From contig DATLAN010000519.1 in assembly GCA_035527455.1 (NCBI GenBank), positions 1 through 5,436 of the forward strand: a stretch of 5,436 nucleotides of DNA, given 5' to 3'. Below the pieces are notes generated by a model. The model ran no database searches. It was given only the letters and a program-made list of their open reading frames with translations, and was not told the DNA's origin. Shown in pieces: positions 1 to 5,403 of the stretch (position 1 is its first letter; each line of letters opens with the position of its first letter). Position numbers and translations under genes: made by a program. The stretch is from DATLAN01 sp035527455. GTDB taxonomy: Bacteria; Planctomycetota; Planctomycetia; Pirellulales; Thermoguttaceae.

Positions 1-164
1 TGGTCCCACGGCAACATGCCCGCTCGATTGTAGCAGTCTCGCGTGGCGCCGTCGGCCCGTTGCTGGGTCCCTTCGGCCCAGTCGTTTTTCGCAGCCTGTG
101 CGACCAAGGGAAGCAGGAGGACCAAACACCATGCAAGGTGGAAACGGGAAGTGAAGTTCGACAT
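1..164 (-). CDS. N-terminal part of a secreted protein of unknown function (runs off the left edge)
   Basis: An open minus-strand frame begins at ATG 164-162 and stays open to base 1, giving 54 codons of an incomplete gene. The product starts MSNFTSRFHLAWCLVLLLPL and continues VAQA-AKNDW: a short n-region with one Arg, a leucine-rich core at residues 10-20, and an AQA|A site that fits signal peptidase I cleavage after about residue 24. The visible mature part (AKNDWAEGTQ, then RADGATRDCYNRAG and MLPWD) is hydrophilic, has one Cys, and I do not recognise its family. The start is well supported: GGAG at 175-172 lies 7 bases before the ATG. It follows the redoxin gene on the same strand after a 185-bp repeat-filled spacer. 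The role cannot be told from this fragment; only export is supported. A chance frame is possible but unlikely, given the combined ribosome site and signal peptide. Confidence 0.72.
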   Translation of the reverse strand, partial: MSNFTSRFHLAWCLVLLLPLVAQAAKNDWAEGTQQRADGATRDCYNRAGMLPWD

Positions 165-171
165 GGATCGG

Positions 172-175
172 CTCC
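172..175 (-). promoter_or_regulatory. Ribosome binding site of the left-edge secreted protein gene
   Basis: GGAG on the minus strand, 7 bases before ATG 164. It lies directly beside two CCCCAAT heptamers (190-177), so the heptamer repeat forms part of this gene's leader. The site decides the start of a gene whose end is not in the window. Confidence 0.55.
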
Positions 176-176
176 G

Positions 177-190
177 ATTGGGGATTGGGG
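177..190. repeat. Two-copy heptamer repeat (GGGGATT family)
   Basis: The plus strand reads ATTGGGG twice in a row. It is the same heptamer as the four-copy array at 320-347 but in the opposite orientation, so the two arrays bracket dispersed-repeat copy 1 as an inverted pair. In the sense of the left-edge gene it is CCCCAATCCCCAAT, just upstream of the ribosome binding site. Confidence 0.6.
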
Positions 191-196
191 ACTTGT

Positions 197-311
197 GTGG
201 CAACTTTTGCGCAGGGGGCGCGCATGTTTGACGTAACCATTTGTGATAACAACGTTTAGCGGGCGGGCTTGCCCGCCGTTTGGCTGCGGCTCTGCCGCTT
301 GGCGGTTAGGA
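197..311 (+). repeat. Dispersed structured repeat, copy 1
   Basis: Bases 201-290 align without gaps to the reverse complement of 3721-3810 with 9 mismatches by my count (about 90% identity), including 43 identical bases at 241-283. Similarity continues less tightly to GTTAGGA at 305-311. It contains two hairpins: GGCGGGC/GCCCGCC with a 2-base loop (262-277) and GCGGC/GCCGC with a TCT loop (286-298). At the second hairpin copy 2 has a different sequence that still pairs. No open reading frame of note lies inside. The exact ends are uncertain; 197 and 311 are where recognisable similarity fades. Confidence 0.8.
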
Positions 312-319
312 GCTAGCGG

Positions 320-350
320 CCCCAATCCCCAATCCCCAATCCCCAATCCC
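320..350. repeat. Heptamer array CCCCAAT x4, G-quadruplex-capable on the minus strand
   Basis: Four exact CCCCAAT units (320-326, 327-333, 334-340, 341-347) followed by CCC. On the coding (minus) strand this gives a GGG run and four GGGG runs separated by ATT, a canonical G-quadruplex pattern with 3-base loops. The array touches the redoxin stop codon (TAG at 352-350), whose last G is the first base of the first G-run. Such a run could stall polymerase or stabilise the mRNA 3' end. That function is inference. Confidence 0.8.
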
Positions 351-1480
351 TACCTACTCGCGTACGTCCGGCCGAGGTGTTCGACGATGGCTTTCTTCAA
401 CTCCAGGGGATCGATCGCGTCGTGCTGGCGATAGATCACCTTGCCGCCGGGGGCGATCAGCACCGTGTAGGGGACCGGCCCGCGCCACTGGGGATCGAGC
501 GCCTCGGCCAGCTTGTCCTTGTCGGTCGAACTGAAGAGGTAGTTCTTCGAGGAGACGTGCTTCTCGGTGAGGGCCTCCAGCGCCTGCTCCCGACTCTTCA
601 CGCCGTCGAGGCTGATGGTGATCATCTCGAAACCGCGGCGGCGGTACATCCGGTTGATCGTGACCAGCTCCAACAGCTCCTCGACGCACGGGATGCACCA
701 CGTGGCCCAGACGCTGATCAGCCGCAGCTTGTTTGTGTCGTTCTTGGCCAGGTCCTTGACGCCTTCCGCATCGATCGTGTCCAGTGAGACGGGCTCGGCG
801 TCCCACCGCTCGAGCGACTCGACCGCGCTGGGACGCTTGTCGGACCACTTCGTCGAGCAACCGAAGACCCGCGTCTTCTCGACCGGCACGGGTTTGCCGG
901 CCAGCAGCGCCTCGATCGCGTTGCGGGCGTCATGCGACTTGACCTCGGCCACGTCCGAATCGTCGATGCGGCCCACGTAGCGGAGCTTTCGTTGGGCGTC
1001 GAAGATGAAGACGTGCGGCGTGGCCAGCACCCCGTAGGCGGCCGACGTCGCTTGCGTTTCGCCGTCGTAGAGATACGGAAACTCGAAGCCTCGGTCTTTC
1101 GCCCGGATCTTCGTGTCTTCGAACGAATCGCCCAGGTCCGAGTAGCCGAGTTCGTCGAGCCGCACGGCCTTCGGGTCGTTGGGCGAAACGGCCACCACGG
1201 CCACGCCCCGATCCTTGTAGTCGGCGTGCAGCCGGATGAGCCGGTCTTCGTACGCCTGGGCGGTCGGGCAGTGGTTGCAGGTGAAGATCATCGCCAAGAC
1301 CTCGGCGTCGGCGAAATCCGCCAGCCGATACGTCTTCCCGTCCACGCCGGGCAACTCGAAGTCGGGCGCGGCGGCCCCGATCTCGAGCGTGCTTACCTCT
1401 TTCGCTTCCGCCGGGCCGGCCGAAGCCGACGCCAACAGGACAATCACCACACAGCCAACGCAGATGCCGAATCGCCACAT
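350..1480 (-). CDS. Exported double-redoxin protein (AhpC/TSA-like domain plus TlpA-like thioredoxin domain)
   Basis: Predicted 376-aa thiol-disulfide protein acting outside the cytoplasm. Numbering from Met at 1480: signal peptide at about 1-26 (hydrophobic ICVGCVVIVLLASASA, then GPAEA); redoxin domain 1 at about 33-190 with CxxC C68-N-H-C71 (FTCNHCP) and a cis-proline TP at 154-155 (LATPHVFIFD); a linker with FGCSTKW near 206-212, a motif I associate with this redoxin family; domain 2 at about 225-376 with W261-C262-I-P-C265 and VPYT near 337 as the second cis-proline. Domain 1 resembles the CNHCP redoxins common in planctomycetes; domain 2 resembles TlpA/ResA proteins that reduce or shuttle disulfides. 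Both active sites are intact; the partner is unknown. Start: an in-frame ATG at 1495 has no good ribosome site, whereas GAGGA (1493-1489) sits 8 bases before ATG 1480. Use of 1495 would add MRTQA. The stop is TAG at 352-350. It lies about 200 bp downstream of the HEAT gene. Confidence 0.9.
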   Translation of the reverse strand: MWRFGICVGCVVIVLLASASAGPAEAKEVSTLEIGAAAPDFELPGVDGKTYRLADFADAEVLAMIFTCNHCPTAQAYEDRLIRLHADYKDRGVAVVAVSPNDPKAVRLDELGYSDLGDSFEDTKIRAKDRGFEFPYLYDGETQATSAAYGVLATPHVFIFDAQRKLRYVGRIDDSDVAEVKSHDARNAIEALLAGKPVPVEKTRVFGCSTKWSDKRPSAVESLERWDAEPVSLDTIDAEGVKDLAKNDTNKLRLISVWATWCIPCVEELLELVTINRMYRRRGFEMITISLDGVKSREQALEALTEKHVSSKNYLFSSTDKDKLAEALDPQWRGPVPYTVLIAPGGKVIYRQHDAIDPLELKKAIVEHLGRTYASR

Positions 1481-1488
1481 CGCTTGGG

Positions 1489-1493
1489 TCCTC
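1489..1493 (-). promoter_or_regulatory. Ribosome binding site deciding the redoxin start
   Basis: GAGGA on the minus strand overlaps the upstream in-frame ATG (1495-1493) and lies 8 bases before ATG 1480. The sequence before ATG 1495 (ATTTACCTGTTTT) has no Shine-Dalgarno match, which favours 1480. Confidence 0.45.
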
Positions 1494-1539
1494 ATAAAAC
1501 AGGTAAATTCTCGGGGACAACACGGTTGGAGTAGGAGCC

Positions 1540-1562
1540 GTAGGTCAGGGCTTGCCCTGACG
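1540..1562 (+). repeat. REP-like palindrome A (GTAG + GTCAGGGC-TT-GCCCTGAC)
   Basis: GTAG at 1540-1543 is followed directly by an 8-bp perfect stem (1544-1551 with 1554-1561) and a 2-base loop. Identity with copy B begins upstream, at GAGCC (1535). A tetranucleotide GTAG or GGAG just before a GC-rich hairpin is the known signature of REP elements mobilised by REP-associated tyrosine transposases (RAYT). That this is a REP is inference from the signature. There is no T-tract, so an intrinsic terminator is not supported. Confidence 0.7.
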
Positions 1563-1571
1563 GAAAGAGCC

Positions 1572-1594
1572 GTAGGTCAGGGCTTGCCCTGACG
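1572..1594 (+). repeat. REP-like palindrome B, direct copy of A
   Basis: Identical to copy A over 28 bases (1567-1594 against 1535-1562), with a 32-bp period. GTAG is at 1572-1575, the stem pairs 1576-1583 with 1586-1593, and the loop is TT. Confidence 0.7.
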
Positions 1595-1612
1595 CAAAGC
1601 TCTGTGGATATC

Positions 1613-1658
1613 TGACCGGGTGTTTGACCGGGTGTTTGACCCGGTGTTTGACCGGGTG
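1613..1658. repeat. 12-bp tandem repeat, about 3.8 units
   Basis: Unit TGACCGGGTGTT at 1613-1624, 1625-1636, 1637-1648 (one change, TGACCCGGTGTT) and a partial copy at 1649-1658. It fills the linker between REP-like copies B and C. It is multiple-of-three in length, but it is non-coding on the minus strand because it lies after the HEAT stop codon. Confidence 0.8.
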
Positions 1659-1660
1659 CG

Positions 1661-1685
1661 CGTCAGGGCAAGCCCTGACCTACGG
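1661..1685 (-). repeat. REP-like palindrome C, inverted copy overlapping the HEAT gene stop
   Basis: The same palindrome as A and B in the opposite orientation. On the minus strand CC-GTAG (1685-1680) is followed by the stem GTCAGGGC (1679-1672), loop TT and GCCCTGAC (1669-1662). The TAG of GTAG (1682-1680) is the in-frame stop codon of the HEAT-repeat gene, and its last sense codon CCG is also within the element. With A and B it makes an inverted arrangement similar to the BIME composites built from REPs. Confidence 0.75.
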
Positions 1686-3656
1686 TGACTTCGCTTTGGC
1701 CTGCCGCAGCAGCCTCTTGGCGCGTGCGGCCAGGTCGGCGTCGCCGGTGGCTTCGATCGTTTTCTGCATCGCCTCGGCGACCGGGGCCGGATGGGGGTCG
1801 AGGATCTTTTCGGCGATCGCCACGGCCGCCGTGCTTGCCGCCTCCTTCAGGCCCGCGTTGTCCAAGTACGGCACGACCAGCGAAAGCGACTCGGGCGAAG
1901 GATAAAGGGCCAGCACGTCCAGCACCAGCTTCTTCTCATCGTCCCGCGGTGCGATGTCCAGCGCCTGCCGGCACATGGTAATCCGTTCGGCCAAGGGAAC
2001 GTCGAGCTGCCGGGCGATCCGGATGTAGCCGCGCAGGCAGCGGATCTTGAACTTGTCGTTGCCCGCGGTGGCCAATTCGAGCAGCACGGGCGCGGCGTCG
2101 GGGCTCATCCACTCGCCGAGCACGCGGGTGGCGGCGTCTTGCACGGCTTCGTCGCCGTCGCCGGCGGCGGCCGAAACACCCTCGAGCGCTTTCGTCCCGC
2201 CAAGCTCCCCGAGCAGATCCAGCAGGTCGCTCTTGCCGGAGGTGGAAGCCGTCGGCATCCGCTCGAGTAGTTGCGCGGCGCAAGCGTCACGGTCGGGCAT
2301 CCGCAGGCAGGCCTTGCGCAGGGCTTCTTTCGTGGCCGCCGTGACTTCGGGCGTGCCGGAGCCAACGAGCCGTCCGATCAACGCAGGCAGGTCGTCGGGC
2401 CCGACGGTGAACCCCAACGCCTCGATGGCCGCCAGGCGAATCTCCTGGTCGTTATCGTCGGCCGCCTTCAACAGGGCCGGCACGGCCGAGACGATTCCCC
2501 GCCCTCCCACCAGGCCGATCAACATCGATCGCGTGGGGCCTTCGCTCTTGGGAAGCATGGCGGCCAACGCCGCGTCGACCTCGGCTCCGGACAGTTCGGT
2601 CAGGCTCTCGCGGGCCGCCCGGGCGAGGTCTTCGTCGCTTGCCTCGGTTGCGGCCAAGAGCACGGGCACGGCCGTCGCGTCGCCCAGATCGGCCAGCACC
2701 TGGACTGCCGCCAGGCGAGTCTCCGCCGCGCCGTTTCGGGCCGCTTCGAGCACGACGGGAAGGGCCGCGCCGGAGCCTCGGGCCCCCAACACGTGGATCA
2801 CCAGCGCCTGTCTCGCGTCGGCAGGACCGCCGGCCCGGGCCGCGAGCTTGGGCAGTTCCTCGATCAGCGCTTCGGTCACCGCGTCGCCGGGCAGTTCCCG
2901 GGCCATCCGCAGTCCCACCTGGAACGTCGCCTTGTCGTCCGAGCGGAGACACTCGACCAACCGCGGAAGACCTCGCGGACCAAGGGCGCCGATCTCTCCG
3001 TGCAGGGCGGCGATCTTGACGTGTTTCGGCACATCGGCCTGCTGCACCGCACCATAGAGCGCCAGGGCTTGCTCGCGCTGGCCGGCCTCGAGCAGGTTGA
3101 CCGCGCACGTCAGGCACGCATCGCCCAGGACCGCCGGGGGCGCCGTCGTCTTGGACGTCAGCGCCGCCTGGAGCGTCCGGGCCGTTTCCAGGCTGCCGAT
3201 ACGCCCCAACGCCGACGCAGCCGCCGCCGCCACGTCCGCATCGCTGCCGGACAGCAGCTTGCCGAGCCCGTCCGCGGCCGCCGCGTCGCGCCGCATGCCG
3301 ATCGAGTTGATCACGCCCACCAACAGCTTCCCCTCGAGCCGGCCCATCGCCGCTCGCAGCGCCTCGTCGACCGCCGGGTCGGGGATCGGCTCCAACGCGA
3401 ACCGGGCGTAATGGGCCAGCGTTTCGTCGGCCAGCAGCCGGGCGAGCACGGGCACGGCGTCCTTGGTGCCGACGACGGCCAACTGCTGGCACGCCTTCGC
3501 CTTGTCGAACAGCGGGGCGTCGGACTGAAGCACGGCGAGGAGTTCGGACTGAGTGCCCTCGGCCGGCGGCGGTTGCTGGGCGAGAAGCGGCGGCGATAAG
3601 GCGGCAAACAGACAAGCCGCAAAGATCAGTGTCAGGTGGTGGTTTATGGGACGCAT
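1680..3656 (-). CDS. Exported HEAT-repeat protein
   Basis: Predicted 658-aa secreted or periplasmic scaffold made of helical repeats. A signal peptide spans about residues 1-26 (MRPINHHLTLIFAACLFAAL, then SPPLLAQ|Q). The rest is alanine- and leucine-rich paired helices typical of HEAT/PBS-lyase repeats: KDAVPVLARLLADETLAHYA near 65-84, EGKLLVGVINSIGMRRD near 108-124, ALPVVLEAARNGAAETRLAA near 298-317, ATAVPVLLAATEASDEDLAR near 327-346, and further units to the C terminus. No catalytic motif is visible, so a binding or scaffold role is inferred. The block around LADETLAHYARFALEPIPDP resembles a HEAT family widespread in planctomycetes, often near genes for sugar or cell-surface metabolism. Start: AAGGAG at 3671-3666 precedes ATG 3656 with good spacing, and the signal peptide begins there. 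A TTG at 3731 would extend the frame into a repeat and is unlikely. The C terminus ends AKSP, where a REP-like element supplies the TAG. Confidence 0.9.
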   Translation of the reverse strand: MRPINHHLTLIFAACLFAALSPPLLAQQPPPAEGTQSELLAVLQSDAPLFDKAKACQQLAVVGTKDAVPVLARLLADETLAHYARFALEPIPDPAVDEALRAAMGRLEGKLLVGVINSIGMRRDAAAADGLGKLLSGSDADVAAAAASALGRIGSLETARTLQAALTSKTTAPPAVLGDACLTCAVNLLEAGQREQALALYGAVQQADVPKHVKIAALHGEIGALGPRGLPRLVECLRSDDKATFQVGLRMARELPGDAVTEALIEELPKLAARAGGPADARQALVIHVLGARGSGAALPVVLEAARNGAAETRLAAVQVLADLGDATAVPVLLAATEASDEDLARAARESLTELSGAEVDAALAAMLPKSEGPTRSMLIGLVGGRGIVSAVPALLKAADDNDQEIRLAAIEALGFTVGPDDLPALIGRLVGSGTPEVTAATKEALRKACLRMPDRDACAAQLLERMPTASTSGKSDLLDLLGELGGTKALEGVSAAAGDGDEAVQDAATRVLGEWMSPDAAPVLLELATAGNDKFKIRCLRGYIRIARQLDVPLAERITMCRQALDIAPRDDEKKLVLDVLALYPSPESLSLVVPYLDNAGLKEAASTAAVAIAEKILDPHPAPVAEAMQKTIEATGDADLAARAKRLLRQAKAKSP

Positions 3657-3665
3657 GAGGGAATT

Positions 3666-3671
3666 CTCCTT
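3666..3671 (-). promoter_or_regulatory. Ribosome binding site of the HEAT-repeat gene
   Basis: AAGGAG on the minus strand, 9 bases between its last G and ATG 3656. It fixes the start at the signal-peptide Met and excludes the longer frame opening at TTG 3731. Confidence 0.65.
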
Positions 3672-3703
3672 GTTTGCTCTACATGTCGACGCTGACATCA
3701 CGT

Positions 3704-3814
3704 TCCTAACGCGGCCTTCGGCCGCAACCAAACGGCGGGCAAGCCCGCCCGCTAAACGTTGTTATCACAACCGGTTACGTCAAACGTACGCGCGCCGTGC
3801 GCACGAGTTGTGAC
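3704..3814 (-). repeat. Dispersed structured repeat, copy 2 (inverted relative to copy 1)
   Basis: The reverse complement matches 197-311, about 90% over the 90 ungapped bases 3721-3810. It carries the same GGCGGGC/GCCCGCC hairpin (3734-3749), and at the second hairpin position GCGGCC/GGCCGC with a TTC loop (3711-3725), a different sequence from copy 1 that still pairs. It begins 7 bp after the Gfo/Idh/MocA stop codon and ends about 30 bp before the HEAT ribosome site, so it fills most of that spacer. It may serve as a 3' hairpin for the oxidoreductase mRNA, but there is no T-tract. Confidence 0.8.
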
Positions 3815-3821
3815 GTTCGAA

Positions 3822-5099
3822 CTAAATCCGCCACGGCTGGCGCATCGCGCGGGACCGCATGCGGTTGGCCTCCTCGTCGGCGAGGAACTCCTCCCGGACC
3901 GGATCGAAGTGCAGCATCCGGCCGAGTTGCCAGGCGATATAGGCCGCGTGGCTGACGACGTGCGATCGGGCGGCCACGTCGGAGTTGGCGTGGGCCGGCC
4001 GGCGGGTCTTCACGCAGTCGAGAAAATTGCGGATGTGGGTGGTCGGATCGGTGCCGCGCTGCTGGAAGACGGTCCGTTGGGTTCGCAGCGACTCGGGATG
4101 AATGGCGAACTTGCCGCTGTCGCCCGTTTCGATCCACCCTTCGTCGCCCTCGTACCTGACGCTGCACGTGCCCAGGCCCATCCACCCGTCGCTGCGCATC
4201 ACCAGTTTCAGGCCGTCGCCGTAGGTGCAGATCGCGCCGCCTTCGTTGGGCACGTACTCGACCGGCGCGGTTTCGTCTTTCTGGGCGGCCCACTGGCAGA
4301 GGTCGACCGTGTGGGCACCCCATTCGAGAATCCCGCCGCCGTGGAAATCGAAGAAGCCTCGCCAGCCGCCGCCGACGTAGCGGGAGTTGTACGGCCGCCA
4401 GGGACACGGCCCCAGCCACCTGTCCCAATCGACTTCATCCGCCGGCGGTTCGGGCTCGGCGGGAAGCCAAAGATGGCTGGTCCCCGGAGGGCGCGTGTTG
4501 GCATGGACCGTATGGAGCCTGCCCAGCTTGCCGTCAGCGATCAACTCGGTGGCGAAGATGAAGTTGCCGATGCTGCGGCGCTGCGTGCCCGCCTGATAGA
4601 TGCAACCGTACTTGCGGAACGTGTCGGCCAATGCCCGGCTCTCGCTGATGGTCATCGAGCAGGGCTTCTCGCAGTAGACGTCCTTGCCGGCGCGGGCCGC
4701 CGTGATCGAAGCCATCGAGTGCCAGCGGTCGCCGGTGGCGATCAGCATGGCGTCGATGTCCTGCCGGGCAAGGATCTCGTGCATGTCGCGGTACATCATG
4801 CAGTCCTGGTTCCCGTAGCGGCTGTCGGCCATGCTCTTGATGGCCTCGCGCCGCTGACGGCGGACGTCGCAGATGGCGACGAACTGCACGTCGGGGTTGT
4901 TCATGAAGCAATTCAAGTCGCCGGTGCCTCGGCCGCCGAGCCCCAGCCCCCCCAGCACGACCCGCTCGCTGGGGGCCACGGCCCCGTCTCGGCCGAGAAC
5001 CACCCCGGGAATCACCCACGGCACCGTCAAGGCGGCGCCGGCTCGGGCGGCCTTCTGCAAAAGTCTCCGTCGGTCGAACCTGGTCGTTTTCTCAGACAT
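3822..5099 (-). CDS. Gfo/Idh/MocA family oxidoreductase with Tat signal
   Basis: Predicted 425-aa NAD(P)-dependent sugar or polyol oxidoreductase. Numbering from Met at 5099: twin-arginine signal at about 1-37 (FDRRRLLQK at 8-16, then AGAALTVPWVIPG); Rossmann fold from about 47 with GLGLGGRG at 51-58 and an acidic end of strand 2 (AICD, D78); EKP at 144-146, the family motif with the conserved Lys, here followed by Cys; QAGTQRRS at 169-176; and GGGILEWGAHTVDL around 254-267, where His263 and Asp266 match the usual substrate-site positions. The C-terminal region (HIRNFLDCVKTRRPAHANSD to AMRQPWRI) matches the long bacterial C-terminal domain of planctomycete members. The motifs appear intact and the length is usual. 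The substrate cannot be told. Start: GAAGGA (5113-5108) lies 8 bases before ATG 5099, whereas the upstream in-frame ATG at 5108 overlaps it; use of 5108 would add MPP. The stop is TAG at 3824-3822. Confidence 0.93.
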   Translation of the reverse strand: MSEKTTRFDRRRLLQKAARAGAALTVPWVIPGVVLGRDGAVAPSERVVLGGLGLGGRGTGDLNCFMNNPDVQFVAICDVRRQRREAIKSMADSRYGNQDCMMYRDMHEILARQDIDAMLIATGDRWHSMASITAARAGKDVYCEKPCSMTISESRALADTFRKYGCIYQAGTQRRSIGNFIFATELIADGKLGRLHTVHANTRPPGTSHLWLPAEPEPPADEVDWDRWLGPCPWRPYNSRYVGGGWRGFFDFHGGGILEWGAHTVDLCQWAAQKDETAPVEYVPNEGGAICTYGDGLKLVMRSDGWMGLGTCSVRYEGDEGWIETGDSGKFAIHPESLRTQRTVFQQRGTDPTTHIRNFLDCVKTRRPAHANSDVAARSHVVSHAAYIAWQLGRMLHFDPVREEFLADEEANRMRSRAMRQPWRI

Positions 5100-5107
5100 A
5101 GGGGGCA

Positions 5108-5113
5108 TCCTTC
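5108..5113 (-). promoter_or_regulatory. Ribosome binding site deciding the oxidoreductase start
   Basis: GAAGGA on the minus strand, 8 bases before ATG 5099. Its last A is the first base of the upstream in-frame ATG (5108-5106), which leaves that ATG without spacing from a ribosome site. This favours the start at 5099. Confidence 0.5.
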
Positions 5114-5154
5114 GGTTCTGGGCTCGGCGAAATCGGCCGTGGTCACGGGTCTAC

Positions 5155-5183
5155 ATTCTAATCGATCTTCGGATGGGAAGCAA
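5155..5183 (-). promoter_or_regulatory. Possible sigma-70-type promoter for the oxidoreductase gene
   Basis: On the minus strand TTGCTT (5183-5178) and TAGAAT (5160-5155) are separated by 17 bp. The -10 box matches TATAAT at 5 of 6 positions, the -35 box matches TTGACA only at TTG. Transcription would start near 5148, giving a leader of about 50 bases. The -35 overlaps a small inverted repeat (GGAAGC/GCTTCC, 5176-5181 with 5188-5193) that might be an operator. Both readings are inference and chance matches are possible. Confidence 0.3.
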
Positions 5184-5218
5184 AGCAGCTTCCTTGTTGA
5201 GGATTTGCCCAAGAAAAG

Positions 5219-5398
5219 TGGTTCATCCGGGATTTGCGTACCGTGGAGGTGGCAGAAGTACGGGTTCCTCTTCTCTATTCACGAGTTTCCGGGAAAAAAC
5301 ACAGCGTTTTCCGGTACTTCCAAACAGCCAGGAATAGAGAAGAGGAACCCGTACTTCCCCGGGGTAAGACGTCAGGTACGCGAATTTCGGATGAACCA
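5219..5398. mobile_element. 180-bp MITE-like non-coding element with nested inverted repeats and 6-bp target duplication
   Basis: The outer terminal inverted repeats are 24 bp (5219-5242 and 5375-5398, starting TGGTTCATCCG) with 3 mismatches. Inside lies a perfect 26-bp inverted repeat (5255-5280 and 5332-5357), and in the loop a smaller CCGGGAAAA/TTTTCCGG pairing (5289-5313). The element is flanked by identical GAAAAG direct repeats at 5213-5218 and 5399-5404, as expected of a target-site duplication. No transposase is encoded. This is the form of a miniature inverted-repeat transposable element, moved in trans by an unidentified transposase. It lies upstream of the oxidoreductase promoter region and looks less GC-rich than the genes. 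The family is not assigned. Confidence 0.8.
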
Positions 5399-5403
5399 GA
5401 AAA

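Noticed and set aside
932..1534. 200-aa plus-strand frame antisense to the redoxin gene
   Set aside because: No domain, signal or ribosome site; the minus strand encodes a protein with intact CxxC motifs over the same bases.
1540..1594. Rho-independent terminators at the GC-rich palindromes
   Set aside because: None of the hairpins is followed by a T-tract on either strand. A weaker role in mRNA 3' ends remains possible.
1535..1685. CRISPR array
   Set aside because: Only three copies, unequal spacing, one inverted, and a tandem repeat rather than unique spacers between them.
2271..3599. 442-aa plus-strand frame, with other long frames antisense to the HEAT gene
   Set aside because: Arg-, Gly- and Gln-rich translation without domains, opposite a gene with signal peptide, ribosome site and clear repeats. 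A usual by-product of high GC.
3657..3731. Longer HEAT protein starting at TTG 3731
   Set aside because: It would begin inside dispersed-repeat copy 2 and place 25 residues before a clean signal peptide that has its own AAGGAG site.
197..3814. Composite transposon bounded by the two dispersed-repeat copies
   Set aside because: No transposase, no clear terminal repeats in each copy, and no matching target duplication outside 197 and 3814.
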